Positions 9,877-19,218 of a stretch of 64,000 nt of DNA are shown here, piece after piece. Source of the DNA: Bog-473 sp963728845 (GTDB taxonomy: Bacteria > Actinomycetota > Acidimicrobiia > Acidimicrobiales > RAAP-2); the NCBI GenBank assembly GCA_963728845.1, contig CAVSLS010000005.1:86116-150115 (forward strand), read 5' to 3'. Below the pieces are notes generated by a model. That model searched no databases, was not told the DNA's origin, and worked only from the letters and a program-made list of their open reading frames with translations. The position numbers were made by a program, and so were the translations under genes. Every line of letters starts with the position of its first letter. Within the stretch, counting starts at the first letter, position 1.

Positions 9877-10683
9877 ATGCCAGGACAGCGCCCCGGGCGA
9901 GCGGCCGCCGTCGTGCCCCTCGACGCCGGTGCCGGGTCGGTGGCGACAACCGACGGGCGGGTCCCCGGGGAACGGGGTCGGCAGACCCGCGAGCGGCTGC
10001 TCAATGCCACCGTCGAGCTCTTGACGACCACCTCGTGGCGGTCGGTGAAGGTCACCGACATCGCGCGGCGGGCGCGGACGTCGCCCGCGACCTTCTACCA
10101 GTACTTCGGCAACGTGGAGCACGCCATCAACGTGCTCGCCGAAGGGATGGTCGATCAGGCTGCGCAGCTGGCCGAGTTGGTGGGGGGCGACTGGTCCGAG
10201 GAACGGAGCTGGGACACCGCGCTGGCGGTCACCGAGGGCTTCCTCGCCTACTGGGAGGACAACCGCACCGTCTTCCGCGTGGTGGACCTGGCCACCGAGG
10301 AGGGCGATGCGCAGCTGCGTGGCGTTCGTGTCCGGGCGCTGAACGCCGTCACCGTCGCCCTGGCCCAAGTCATCTGCGCCGCCTCCCCCTCAGCCGAGGG
10401 AGGACCGGGCGGCGCGACGTGCTCGCCGGCGGGCTCCGACCCCATGGCCGTGGCGGGGACGCTGGTGGCCATGTTCGCCAGCGTGTCGGCCCACCGCTAC
10501 GGCTTCGAATTCTGGGGCATCCGCACCGGGCATCTCATCGACTCCCAGGCCCGCATGCTGCACTGGGCCGTCACCGGCCGGCCGGCGCCCACGGCCCAGA
10601 TCCCGCCGCGGGAGACGACGAGGCCGCGCACCGGGCCGGTGCTCGGTGGCGCCACGCTGCCACGGCGGCACGGCGCTACTTGA
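9877..10683 (+). CDS. TetR/AcrR-family transcriptional regulator
   Basis: A 268-residue TetR-type regulator, longer than usual because of a 40-residue N-terminal tail and a Pro/Arg-rich C-terminal tail. The helix-turn-helix lies around residues 45-90: RERLLNATVELL, then VKVTDIARRARTSPATFYQYFGN. The ligand domain is helical and contains ALAVTEGFLAYWEDNRTVFRVVDLA, often seen in regulators of fatty-acid or hydrocarbon genes. The ligand is unknown. It is one candidate for the factor that binds the CTGACG-N3-CGTCAG repeats elsewhere in the window, but nothing here proves that. Its 3' end overlaps the convergent cyclase gene by 8 bases. Confidence 0.78.
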   Translation: MPGQRPGRAAAVVPLDAGAGSVATTDGRVPGERGRQTRERLLNATVELLTTTSWRSVKVTDIARRARTSPATFYQYFGNVEHAINVLAEGMVDQAAQLAELVGGDWSEERSWDTALAVTEGFLAYWEDNRTVFRVVDLATEEGDAQLRGVRVRALNAVTVALAQVICAASPSAEGGPGGATCSPAGSDPMAVAGTLVAMFASVSAHRYGFEFWGIRTGHLIDSQARMLHWAVTGRPAPTAQIPPRETTRPRTGPVLGGATLPRRHGAT

Positions 10684-11612
10684 GGGCGACCGGGTTGAGC
10701 GGCGAGCCGAGCCCTCCGGTCAGGGGCAGCGGCGTGGCGTCGAGCAGGAACGTGTAGCGGCCGTCCGACGCGCAGTCCTCCGCCAGCGGATCGAGCACCC
10801 AGTTCTGTCCCTGTGTCATGCCCATCTCCACCAGGTGCAGGAGATGGACGGGGAGGTACAGGTCCTCGTGCGGGCTCGGGAAGACCTCGAAGACGAGCGT
10901 GTCGGTGGCGACCGCCGCCACGTCGTGCGCGTGGAACCACTCGGCCGTCTCGACGGTCAGCCCGGGCGACGGCCAGGTATAGGCGACCAGGTCGCGGGAC
11001 CCGGGCGCGAGGTGCACCATCTGGCCCGTGCGTACCAGCAGGATGTCGCCGGGCTCGACCCTGACCCGGGCCAGGTCGCATGCCGGCATCGAGGTCATCC
11101 GGGGAGATGGGATGGCCGGGCTCGAGCACGTCGCGGCCGAGGGCGCGGGCCACATCGAGGAGGACGCCGCGGCTCACCACGGTGGCGAGCCGGTGGATGG
11201 CGCCGCGCGCGGCGCCGTCGGCCGTGACGGCCGCGGCCGGGTAGCCGTTGTAGATCACCCCGTCGTAGCTGCAGTGGGCCAGCGCGTCCCAGTGGGTCGC
11301 GCACTGGGTGGCCATGGTCACGATGTCCTCGCTCGTGCAGATCCAGTCGGGGTCGGGGCTCAACGGGTGGTTGATCTGGACCATCGTGCGGCTCGGATTG
11401 ACCCGACCCTCCACGAAGCCCATCTGGATGCCCTCGGCCTGCGACAGGGGCAGCCCGAGGGGGAAGGCCCGGCCCGACTCGACCGAGGCGGCGGCGCGGC
11501 GGCGGGCCTCGGCGTCTACGAAGTTGAGCGTCCCGAGCTCGTCGTCGGGGCCCCATCGTCCCCAGTTGCGCACCCGGGCGGCCACCTCGGTGAACGTGGC
11601 GGAGACGGACAT
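10676..11612 (-). CDS. Cyclase-family (kynurenine formamidase-like) hydrolase (frameshifted)
   Basis: A metal-dependent hydrolase of the cyclase/kynurenine formamidase family, about 311 residues once repaired. The first frame contains GRWGPDDELGTLNF and the metal motif ATHWDALAH. The second resumes with CDLARVRVEPGDILLVRTG and ends in VALK. The slip is near 11085, within a GC-rich run. In actinobacteria such genes often sit beside short-chain or acyl-CoA degradation genes. The start is ATG 11612; an upstream in-frame codon adds eight unconserved residues. The 3' end overlaps the TetR gene by 8 bases, tail to tail. Confidence 0.75.
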
Positions 11613-11741
11613 CGCGCGCACACTACCGCCGACCATCGTCCGTCATGGAGGGGCCGACGGTCCTCGCGTCGGGTTGTCGGCCCCGTGCCGGGGGGACGAT
11701 ACTGAGGGCGGAGAGGTTCGCGTACCCGGGGAGGGATCGCC

Positions 11742-12896
11742 ATGACGACAGTGCGTGCGGTGGTGTGCACGGGGCTCCACGAGCCTTGGAAGACCGAAGA
11801 GATCGAGATCGACCCTCCGGGCAACCGCGAGGTCCGGGTGCAGATGGCCTGGTCCGGCATGTGCCACTCGGACGAGCATCTGCGCACCGGTGACATCAGC
11901 GCACCCCCCGAGGTCCTCGAGATGATCGGGGTCAAGTCCATGTTCCCGATCGTGGGCGGCCACGAGGGCTCGGGCATCGTCACCGAGGTGGGGCCCAACG
12001 TGACCCAGGTGGCCGAGGGTGACCACGTCGCCGTCGCCTTCATCCCCTCGTGCGGCACGTGCTTCTGGTGTGCGTCGGGGCGGCAGAACCTCTGTGACCT
12101 CGGGATGACGACGCTGGCCGGCGGGATGATCAGCGACGGCACGTACCGCTACCACCTGGGGGGCGAGAACCTCAACCGCATGACGCAGCTGGGGACGTTC
12201 GCGGAGGAAATGGTGGTGCACGAGAACTCGCTCGTGCGCATCAACCCCTGGGAGAACATGAAGGCGGCTGCCCTCATCAGCTGCGGCCTCGCCACGGGGT
12301 TCGGCTCGGCGGTCGACCGGGCCAAGGTGAAGCCCGGTGAGACCGTGGTCGTCGCCGGGTGTGGCGGCGTGGGCTCGGGCGCCATCCAGGGCGCCCGCCT
12401 CGCCGGGGCGCGCCACATCATCGCGGTGGACCCCGTGCCCTTCAAGCTCGAGCGGGCCACGGAGATCGGTGCCACCCACACCGCCGCCTCGCTCTTCGAC
12501 GCGCAGATGATGTTGCCCGAGCTGACGATGGGCCGCAACGCCGACGTGGTCATCCTCACGCCGGGCGTGCTCAAGGGAGAGATGATCGCCGAGGCTTGCG
12601 CGTGCGGGTCGAAGGACGCTCGCATCGTGGTCACCGCCATCGCGCCGTTCAGCCAGATGGACGTCCAGCTCAACCTGTTCAACCTCGCGATGTTCAACCA
12701 GTCGGTCCTGGGGACGGTCTTCGGGTCCCAGAGTCCGCGGGTGCAGGTGCCCAACATGCTCAATCTGTACGCGGCGGGCCAGCTCCAGATCGACGAGCTG
12801 ATCACCCAGGAGTACACGCTCGACCAGGTGCAGCAGGGCTACGAGGACCAGGCGGCCGGGACGATCATCCGCGGCGTGGTCAAGTTCGACGGCTGA
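11742..12896 (+). CDS. NDMA-dependent (mycofactocin-associated) alcohol dehydrogenase
   Basis: A 384-residue zinc-dependent medium-chain dehydrogenase. The catalytic zinc site is GMCHSDEHL near residue 40. The structural zinc lobe is CGTCFWCASGRQNLC. The Rossmann motif is VAGCGGVGSGAIQGA near residue 206. The overall pattern matches the NDMA-dependent alcohol dehydrogenase family, in which NAD(H) is held tightly and re-oxidised by an external acceptor; in vivo that acceptor is mycofactocin. Its position about 50 bases from mftD supports the link. The likely substrate is a primary alcohol. The ATG at 11742 has a weak upstream GGGAGGGA ribosome site. Confidence 0.88.
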   Translation: MTTVRAVVCTGLHEPWKTEEIEIDPPGNREVRVQMAWSGMCHSDEHLRTGDISAPPEVLEMIGVKSMFPIVGGHEGSGIVTEVGPNVTQVAEGDHVAVAFIPSCGTCFWCASGRQNLCDLGMTTLAGGMISDGTYRYHLGGENLNRMTQLGTFAEEMVVHENSLVRINPWENMKAAALISCGLATGFGSAVDRAKVKPGETVVVAGCGGVGSGAIQGARLAGARHIIAVDPVPFKLERATEIGATHTAASLFDAQMMLPELTMGRNADVVILTPGVLKGEMIAEACACGSKDARIVVTAIAPFSQMDVQLNLFNLAMFNQSVLGTVFGSQSPRVQVPNMLNLYAAGQLQIDELITQEYTLDQVQQGYEDQAAGTIIRGVVKFDG

Positions 12897-12947
12897 CGTC
12901 GCCGCCGCCGCCCTCGACGCCGGGCTGGCAGGAGCGTCCCGGCAGCG

Positions 12948-14121
12948 CTACCGGCCGAGGTGCCGGGCGAACCCGTCGGGGATCACGAGGTCGTCGGGGT
13001 TCAGCTGGTGGATGGAGGCGTGCCCGAGCCCCAGCAGCGCGGACTCCATGCCTCCGCGCATGATGTCGAGGACGTTCTCCACCCCGGCTTGCCCGTTGGC
13101 GGCCAGGCCCCACAGGTAGGCGCGGCCGATCATCACCGCCTTGGCGCCGAGCGCGACGGCCTTGACGGCGTCGCTGCCGCGGCGAATGCCCCCGTCCAGG
13201 AGGACCTCGACCTGGTCGCCGACCGCCTCGGCGATGGACGGGAGAGCCCGGATGGTCGCCGGGGTCCCGTCGAGGTTGTTGCCACCGTGGTTCGACACCG
13301 AGATGGCGCTCACGCCCGCGTCGACCGCCCGCTTGGCGTCGTCGACACGGGTCACCCCCTTGAGCATGAAGGGGCCGCCCCACTGCTCGCGCAACCAGGC
13401 GACGTCGTCCCAACTCGGCGGCGGGGTCTGCATCCACTCGCCGTAGGCACCGAAGAAGGTCGGCCCCTTCGCACCCCTCTCCACCATGTTGGGTGTCGTC
13501 AGGTCCGGCCGCTTCCCGGTGCGGGCGAAGGAGAGGAACCAGCGCGGGTTGCCCAGCGCCTCCGGGGCGAACCGCAACATCGCCCGTAGGTTCACCGTCT
13601 CGGGGATGGTCGGGCTACCCCAGTCCCGACCGTGGGAGAACGACCAGTCCAAGGTCGCGATGAGACCGACCGCCCCCGCCGCGCGCGCCCGCTCGACGCG
13701 GGCGAGGATCTGGTCCCTCGTGCCGATCCAGTAGATCTGGAAGAACGTTTGGGGGCAGGCCGCCACGACCTCCTCGATCGGCATGCTGGCGAACGAGCTC
13801 AGGCCCATGGCCGTGCCCCGGGCGGCGGCGGCCCGGGCGACGGCGACCTCGCCCTCGGGGTGGACGGCCTGGACACCGGTCGGGGAGAGCGAGGACGGGG
13901 AAGGAGATCTCCTGCCCCATGACCTTGGTGGCCAGGTCCCTGCTGTCGGCCAACCCGGCCACGTGCGGGGCGAAGCCGAGCTCCGCGAACGCGGCGACGT
14001 TGTCCTCGACGGTGATGCCGCGCTCGGAGCCGGCGACCAGCGCCCCGTACACCGACTTGGGCAGGCGCTTCCTGGCCCGCCGCTGTGCCTCGGCCACTGT
14101 CTCGAACCACTTGTTAGCCAT
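12948..14121 (-). CDS. mftD: Mycofactocin maturase MftD, FMN-dependent (frameshifted)
   Basis: An FMN-dependent alpha-hydroxy-acid-oxidase-like protein of about 390 residues. It starts MANKWFETVAEAQRRARKRLP and has the diagnostic late blocks SNHGGNNLDGTPATIRALP and DGGIRRGSDAVKAVALGAKA. In the pathway MftD oxidatively deaminates AHDP, the cyclised Val-Tyr unit released from MftA, giving premycofactocin. A one-base loss near 13888 splits the frame after ISFPVLAL; the other frame continues SPTGVQAVHPEGE. Both halves are conserved, so an assembly error is likely. It is on the opposite strand from mftA-B-C-E, and a GNAT gene separates it from mftF. Confidence 0.87.
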
Positions 14122-14188
14122 ACGCCCAGCGTGGCATAACACGTGCCAGGGGAGCCGTTCCGCGGCGACCACTCCCTAACATGACCCG

Positions 14189-14599
14189 ATGCACATGGAT
14201 CTGCGCCCGGCGGAGTCGGCAGACATCCCCGGAGTGCTGGCGCTGTGGCGTGAGTCGGCGGCACCCACCTCGACCGACACGACCGCCGCTCTGACCGGCC
14301 TGCTCCAGCGCGACCCGGGCGCGCTCATCGTGGCCGGACCGGCAGGAGCGATCGTCGGGTCCGTGATCGCAGGCTGGGACGGTTGGCGAGGGTCCGTCTA
14401 CCGGCTCGCGGTGGCGCCCGCCCACCGCCGCCGCGGGATCGGGGGGAGGCTGCTGCACGCGGCCGAGGAGCGCCTGGTCGCCCTCGGGGCGCGCCGGCTG
14501 CACGCGATCGTCGTGGGGACCGACGCCGTCGCGGTCGGCTTCTGGGACGCGACGAACTGGGAGCACCAGCTTGAGCAGCGTCGCTACACCTGGGGCTAG
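14189..14599 (+). CDS. GNAT-family N-acetyltransferase
   Basis: A 136-residue GNAT acetyltransferase. The acetyl-CoA pyrophosphate loop is RRRGIGGRLL at about residues 82-91, preceded by YRLAVAP on the central strand and followed by VGFWDATNWEH, typical of motif B. Length is normal for a single-domain GNAT. It points opposite to both mftD and mftF and sits exactly between them. Its stop shares four bases with the stop of mftF (CTAG). Whether it modifies a mycofactocin intermediate or is a passenger cannot be told from sequence. Confidence 0.85.
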   Translation: MHMDLRPAESADIPGVLALWRESAAPTSTDTTAALTGLLQRDPGALIVAGPAGAIVGSVIAGWDGWRGSVYRLAVAPAHRRRGIGGRLLHAAEERLVALGARRLHAIVVGTDAVAVGFWDATNWEHQLEQRRYTWG

Positions 14600-16123
14600 T
14601 GCCGCGACGGGACCGTTGCCGCCCCGGGCTCCAGTCCCTCGCGCAAGGCACGTGACGACCAGACGCGGGAGCGCCACGAGATGCGCGGCACCAGCGGTGT
14701 GACCGTGCGCTCTCGCGCGCAACCGGCCCAGACGCCCGCGCCGTAGGCGGCGTCGTCGGCGAGGTGGAGAGCGGCGAAGCGCAGCGGGTCGAGTGCAGCG
14801 CGGTTGGGGACCCAGTCGCCCAGCGCCGGGAGCACCAGGGCGAGTGCCGACGCCGTGCGGGTGCGCCGGAAGGCCAGCCCGAGCAGCAGCGCCGGGGACC
14901 AGGCCCGTGCCAGGCCGGCGAGCGAGGGCAGCGCGCCGCGCGCCGTGCCGCCGCCGGCGATGCGGGTCGCCACCGAGACGGGATCCCCCACGAGGCCCGC
15001 GAGCCGCTCGGCCAGGATGCCGATGGACGCCGCCAGCGTCGCCAGCGCGAGCACCGGTCGCCGCGCCAGCACCAGTGTCCACACGGCCAGCGACCACCCC
15101 GAGACATGGACGGGTGCCAGCGAGCCCTTGTGGCGTCGGGCCAGGGGCGCCGCCGTCGTCCCGTAGAAGGCGCGGCGCGCCAGGAAGGATCCCAGCGTCG
15201 ACGGCCCGTCGTGTTCGACGGTGCTCGCCGGCACGTAGCGGACGTCCCATCCCGCCTCGTCGAGGCGCCACACGAGGTCCACGTCCTCACCGCCCCGCAG
15301 GCCGGCGTCGAAGAGCTCGGCGCCCGTCACCACGTCTCGCCGGACGACGAGCGCCGCGCTCGGCACGAACGGGATCGGGCTCCCCGGCCGCACGGGTCCC
15401 TCCCGGGGGCCTCGGTCGAGCGACGAACGGGCCGCCTGGTAGCGGGCGAGCGCGCCCGCCGGCCGCACGGCACGCCGGCATGATCCGTGGTGCCACGGCG
15501 GCCACCAGCGGGTCGTCGAAGTGGCCCAGCAGCGGCCCGAGCCATCCCTCGGAGGGCACGCAGTCGGAGTCGACGAATGCCACGAGCGCGCTGTGCACGC
15601 GCTCCAGCCCCGCGTTGCGCGCGCCCGACGGCCCCACGTTCGACGGCAACCCGACGAACCGGGCGCCGTGGCGCTCGGCGACCGCCTTGGTGGCGCTCGC
15701 GTCGGCGGACGCGTCGTCGACCACGACGCATGCCAGGCCGCCCAGCGCGCCGAGCAGCCGGTCGAGCTGCACCGGCCGGTCCCGCACCGGCACCACGACG
15801 GTGACGTCTTCGGGACCCAACGTGGGCGCCACCGGTCGCGGCACGAACGCGCCCGCCGACACCATGCGCCGCGCCAGCAGCTGTGTCGCCCGGTTCGAGC
15901 CCACGGGGGCGCCGGTCCGCCAGCGGGTCGTGATCTCCCGGGCCCGCGCCGATATCCGGAACAGGCGCAGGGGGCTGCCTCCGAGGAGCACGGTCCCACC
16001 GTCGAAGCCCCGTGTCGACGGGTCTTCGATCAGCACGAACGAGCCGGGGAGCGGCGTCGAAGCCCGCGGCGGCGCCTGGCGGAGCGGCGCCGGGGTCCCG
16101 GGTGCGCGGGTGTGAGGCACCAC
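14596..16123 (-). CDS. mftF: Mycofactocin glycosyltransferase MftF (frameshifted)
   Basis: A family 2 glycosyltransferase of about 508 residues, matching MftF. The first frame carries the short N-terminal beta region, then VTVVVPVRDRPVQLDRLL, VVVDDASAD and the DXD-like VDSDC. After a slip near 15475 the second frame continues AGALARYQAARSSLD, LRGGEDVDLVWRL and C-terminal membrane helices. MftF adds an oligoglucan chain to the mycofactocin redox head. The GTG at 16123 (a second GTG follows at 16120) was chosen because no ATG precedes the conserved region; it lies about 60 bases from mftA, divergently. The frameshift looks like a sequence error. Confidence 0.85.
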
Positions 16124-16129
16124 GCAATC

Positions 16130-16176
16130 TTGGCAGTCCGGGGCCGGCGATAGGCTGGGCCCTTGCCCAGAGGAGG
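16130..16176 (+). promoter_or_regulatory. Possible promoter and strong ribosome site of mftA
   Basis: TTGGCA at 16130-16135 and TAGGCT at 16151-16156 could be -35 and -10 elements with a short 15-base spacer. AGGAGG at 16171-16176 is a full-strength ribosome site five bases before the mftA ATG. The ribosome site is convincing; the promoter boxes are only suggestive. Confidence 0.4.
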
Positions 16177-16181
16177 TCGGG

Positions 16182-16292
16182 ATGCTGGCTGAGGACCAAG
16201 ACACCCAGGACGTCGAGGAGCTGTCCGAGGAGGACGTCGACGAGCTGCTGGTGGAGGAGGTCTCCATCGACGGGATGTGCGGCGTCTATTGA
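16182..16292 (+). CDS. mftA: Mycofactocin precursor peptide MftA
   Basis: A 36-residue precursor peptide ending in IDGMCGVY, the defining mycofactocin C-terminus. The terminal Val-Tyr pair is the unit that MftC decarboxylates and cyclises, and MftE cleaves just before it. The leader is strongly acidic (EELSEEDVDELLVEEV), as expected for recognition by MftB. An AGGAGG site five bases upstream marks the start. The stop TGA overlaps a TTG codon that fits as the mftB start. The peptide is complete and shows no frame error. Confidence 0.95.
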   Translation: MLAEDQDTQDVEELSEEDVDELLVEEVSIDGMCGVY

Positions 16293-16582
16293 GCGTCACC
16301 GAGGCGCGCCGGGCGCAGAGCGCGTTCGCATCCGAGAAGGCGTGGCAGCTCAACCCCCAGGTCGCGCTGCGCGACGAGGCGTTCGGCGCGCTCGCCTACC
16401 ACTACGGAAACCGGCGGCTCGTGTTCCTCAAGTCGCGCCCGCTGGTCGAGCTGGTGTCCTCGCTGCGGGAGTACCCGAGCGCGGCCGAGGCCATCGATGC
16501 GCTCGTCCCCCGGACGCAGCGCGCCGCCTACCGGCGCGCCCTGGCCCGGCTGGCCGACTCCGAGGTGATCGGTGCCCGCTGA
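16289..16582 (+). CDS. mftB: Mycofactocin chaperone MftB
   Basis: A 97-residue PqqD-like peptide chaperone. The conserved block is QLNPQVALRDEAFGALAYHYGNRRLVFLKS, spread over residues 21-50, and matches MftB. It binds the MftA leader and presents the core to the radical SAM enzyme MftC. The TTG at 16289 was chosen because it overlaps the mftA stop (TTGA), the same coupling used by the other genes of the cluster. A GTG at 16277 would add four residues and lies inside mftA. The 3' end overlaps mftC by 11 bases. Confidence 0.93.
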   Translation: MSVTEARRAQSAFASEKAWQLNPQVALRDEAFGALAYHYGNRRLVFLKSRPLVELVSSLREYPSAAEAIDALVPRTQRAAYRRALARLADSEVIGAR

Positions 16583-17732
16583 CCCGGCACCGCTGCCGCT
16601 CAAGGAGCAATTCACCCGAGGCCTGGACGCGCCGATCTGCCTCACCTGGGAGCTGACGTACGCCTGCAACCTGGCCTGCGTGCACTGCCTCAGCTCGTCG
16701 GGCCGGCGCGACCCGGCCGAGCTGACGCCCGCCGAGGCCCGCCGCATCGTGGACGACCTGGTGGACATGAAGGTCTTCTACGTCAACATCGGCGGGGGAG
16801 AGCCCATGCTGCGGCCGGACTTCTTCGACCTCGTCTCCTACGCCGTCGAGCGCCGGGTCGGGGTGAAGTTCTCGACCAACGGGACCAGGCTCACACCCGA
16901 GCGGGCCCGGCAGCTGGCGGTCCTCGACTACCTCGACGTGCAGGTCAGCATGGACGGCGCGACCGCCGCCACCAACGACGCCGTCCGCGGCGAGGGCTCC
17001 TACGCAGCGGCGCGTCGCGCCATGGACAATCTCGCCGCCGCCGGCTTCGGCCCCTTCAAGATCAGCGTCGTGGTGACCCGCCAGAACATGGAGGAGCTCG
17101 ACGCGTTGGCGGCGATCGCCGACTCCTACGGCGCCCAGCTGCGGCTGACGCGGCTCCGCCCCTCGGGCCGCGCCGTCGACACCTGGGATCTGCTGCACCC
17201 GACGGCGGCGCAGCAGCGCTCGCTCTACCACTGGCTCGTCGCGCGGCCCGGCGTCCTGACCGGCGACTCCTTCTTCCACCTCTCCGCCCTGGGTGAGCCG
17301 CTCGACGGGTTGAACCTGTGCGGGGCCGGACGGGTGGTCTGTCTCATCGACCCCGTCGGCGACGTGTACGCCTGCCCCTTCGTCATCGACCGCCAGTTCC
17401 TGGCCGGCAACGTCCGTGGCCCCGGGGGCTTCCCTGTCGTCTGGCGCGAGTCTGCGCTCTTCAGGTCGCTGCGCGAACCTCAGAGCGCAGGGGCCTGCGC
17501 CTCCTGCGGCTCGTTCGACGCCTGCCGCGGCGGCTGCATGGCGGCCAAGTTCTTCACCGGCCTGCCGCTCGACGGCCCGGACCCCGAATGCGTGCACGGC
17601 CACGGTGAGGCGGCGCTGGCCGCGCGGGACGGCCGGCCACGCTCGGTCCTCGGCCACTCGAAGGTCGGCCGGGACGGCGTGCCGTTGCCCGTGCCCACGC
17701 CCGTTCGCTTTCGCTCGCCGGCGCGCACCTGA
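16572..17732 (+). CDS. mftC: Mycofactocin radical SAM maturase MftC
   Basis: A 386-residue radical SAM/SPASM enzyme. The radical SAM cluster motif CX3CX2C is C32-C36-C39 in CNLACVHC, followed by the SAM-binding IGGGEPML. The C-terminal SPASM domain has the cysteine series in LCGAGRVVC, VYACPF, and CASCGSFDACRGGC, ending near ECVHGHG, for auxiliary iron-sulfur clusters. MftC performs oxidative decarboxylation of the MftA C-terminal tyrosine and then forms the Val-Tyr bond. Translation starts at GTG 16572 inside the end of mftB. The frame is intact and the length typical. Confidence 0.95.
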   Translation: MPADPAPLPLKEQFTRGLDAPICLTWELTYACNLACVHCLSSSGRRDPAELTPAEARRIVDDLVDMKVFYVNIGGGEPMLRPDFFDLVSYAVERRVGVKFSTNGTRLTPERARQLAVLDYLDVQVSMDGATAATNDAVRGEGSYAAARRAMDNLAAAGFGPFKISVVVTRQNMEELDALAAIADSYGAQLRLTRLRPSGRAVDTWDLLHPTAAQQRSLYHWLVARPGVLTGDSFFHLSALGEPLDGLNLCGAGRVVCLIDPVGDVYACPFVIDRQFLAGNVRGPGGFPVVWRESALFRSLREPQSAGACASCGSFDACRGGCMAAKFFTGLPLDGPDPECVHGHGEAALAARDGRPRSVLGHSKVGRDGVPLPVPTPVRFRSPART

Positions 17733-17736
17733 GGTC

Positions 17737-18420
17737 GTGGAGCTCGCCGGTGCCACCTGGCCCCAGGTGGAGGCGACCGGGGGGCGGAGCGTCCTGGCGG
17801 TGCCGCTCGGATCGCTCGAACAGCACGGGCCCCACCTCCCACTCGACACGGACACGCGGATCGCGGTGGCGGTGGCGTCGGGGCTCGCGGCCCGCCGTCG
17901 GGACGTCGCGGTGGCGCCGGCCGTCGCCTACGGGGCCAGCGGCGAGCACGCCGGCTTCCCCGGCACGCTCCTGGTCGGCCACGAGGTCCTCGGCCGGCTC
18001 CTCGTCGAGCTGGTTCGGTCGGCCCGCCGCTCCTTCGCCGGCGTCGTGCTGGTCAGCGCGCACGGGGGGAACGAGGACGCGCTGGCAGCGGCGAGTCGCC
18101 GCTGCGCGGCCGACGGCGACGACGTGCTGGTGTGGCGTGCCGTCACGCCCGGAGGCGACGCGCACGCGGGACGGACGGAGACCTCGCTGATGCTGGCCCT
18201 CGATCCCGGCGCCGTGCGCAGCGAGTTGGCCGAGCCCGGGTGCACCGAGCCCCTCGGCACCATGCTGCCTCGCCTGCGCGCGGAAGGGGTGCGGCCGGTA
18301 TCGTCCAACGGCGTGCTGGGTGACCCCGCGGGTGCGAGCGCCGAGGAGGGCGCGGCGCTCCTCGGCGCCCTGGTCACGGACCTGGTCGCCGCCGTGGACT
18401 CGCGCTGGTCCGCCCGGTGA
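17737..18420 (+). CDS. mftE: Mycofactocin peptidase MftE (creatininase family)
   Basis: A 227-residue creatininase-family metallopeptidase. Metal-binding elements are SLEQHGPHLPLDTD (about residues 29-42), SAHGGNE near residue 109 and DAHAGRTETS near residue 140. MftE cleaves the modified MftA to release AHDP. The GTG at 17737 lies four bases after the mftC stop and gives the expected N-terminus VELAGATW; sequence further upstream in this frame overlaps mftC and is not conserved. The 3' end overlaps the next gene by four bases (GTGA). Confidence 0.93.
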   Translation: MELAGATWPQVEATGGRSVLAVPLGSLEQHGPHLPLDTDTRIAVAVASGLAARRRDVAVAPAVAYGASGEHAGFPGTLLVGHEVLGRLLVELVRSARRSFAGVVLVSAHGGNEDALAAASRRCAADGDDVLVWRAVTPGGDAHAGRTETSLMLALDPGAVRSELAEPGCTEPLGTMLPRLRAEGVRPVSSNGVLGDPAGASAEEGAALLGALVTDLVAAVDSRWSAR

Positions 18421-19199
18421 GCCCCTGTGCCGTCGTCACGGGGGCCGCGCGCGGCATCGGCGCGGCGAGCGTGGACGCCCTCGTGGCGGCCGGCTGGCAG
18501 GTCGTGGCCGTCGACCGCTGTGCCGACGATCCCGCACTCGACTACCCCCTCGCCTCCAAGTCCGACCTCGAGGCGGTGGCCGGCCGTCACGGTGCTGCCG
18601 TGCGCCCGATGGTGGGCGACGTCCGTAGCCCATCGGACATGCGGGCCGCGGTGGAGGAGGCCGTGGTCCACTTCGGGGGCCTGCAGGCGGCCGTCGCCGT
18701 GGCCGGCGTCATCAGCGGCGGCCCGGCGCTGTGGGAGACGCCCGACGCGCAGTGGGACGCGCTCTTCGACGTCAACGTCAACGGGGTGCGCCATCTCGCC
18801 ACGGCCGCGGTGCCGGCACTGCTCGACGTGCCTCCACCACGCCAGGGCCGGGTGGTGGCGGTGGCGTCGGCGGCGGGCCTGCTGGGGTTGCGGCGCCTGA
18901 GCGCCTACAGCGCGTCGAAGCACGCCGTCATCGGCCTGATGCGGTCCTTGGCCGCCGACCTGGCCGGCACCGGCATCACCGCCAACGCGGTGTGCCCCGG
19001 CTCCACCCGGGGCGCGATGCTCGATGCGTCCGCCGACGTCTACGGACTCTCCTCGGCCGAGGAGTTCGCCGCCCACCAGCTGGTCGAGCGCCTGCTCGAG
19101 CCCGCGGAGCCGGCGGCCCTCATCGCGTGGCTGTGCGGCCCGGACTCGGGTGCGGTGACCGGGGCGGCGCTCCCCGTCGACGGCGGCATGACGTCGTAA
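18417..19199 (+). CDS. Mycofactocin-coupled SDR family oxidoreductase
   Basis: A 260-residue short-chain dehydrogenase. The cofactor motif is VVTGAARGIGAA at the N-terminus. The catalytic set includes the Ser of VASAAG and Tyr/Lys of YSASK (near residue 162). After the second beta-strand there is an insertion, CADDPALDYPLASKSDLE, characteristic of mycofactocin-coupled SDRs and thought to enclose a non-exchangeable NAD. Such enzymes oxidise secondary alcohols and need mycofactocin to recycle the bound cofactor. The GTG start overlaps the mftE stop, so it belongs to the same operon. Confidence 0.9.
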   Translation: MSPCAVVTGAARGIGAASVDALVAAGWQVVAVDRCADDPALDYPLASKSDLEAVAGRHGAAVRPMVGDVRSPSDMRAAVEEAVVHFGGLQAAVAVAGVISGGPALWETPDAQWDALFDVNVNGVRHLATAAVPALLDVPPPRQGRVVAVASAAGLLGLRRLSAYSASKHAVIGLMRSLAADLAGTGITANAVCPGSTRGAMLDASADVYGLSSAEEFAAHQLVERLLEPAEPAALIAWLCGPDSGAVTGAALPVDGGMTS

Positions 19200-19218
19200 G
19201 AGAGAAGAGGAGGCGGCC

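Noticed and set aside
9877..10683. Calling this TetR gene mftR
   Set aside because: It is longer than MftR proteins and is separated from the mft genes by the cyclase and alcohol dehydrogenase. No direct evidence supports the name.
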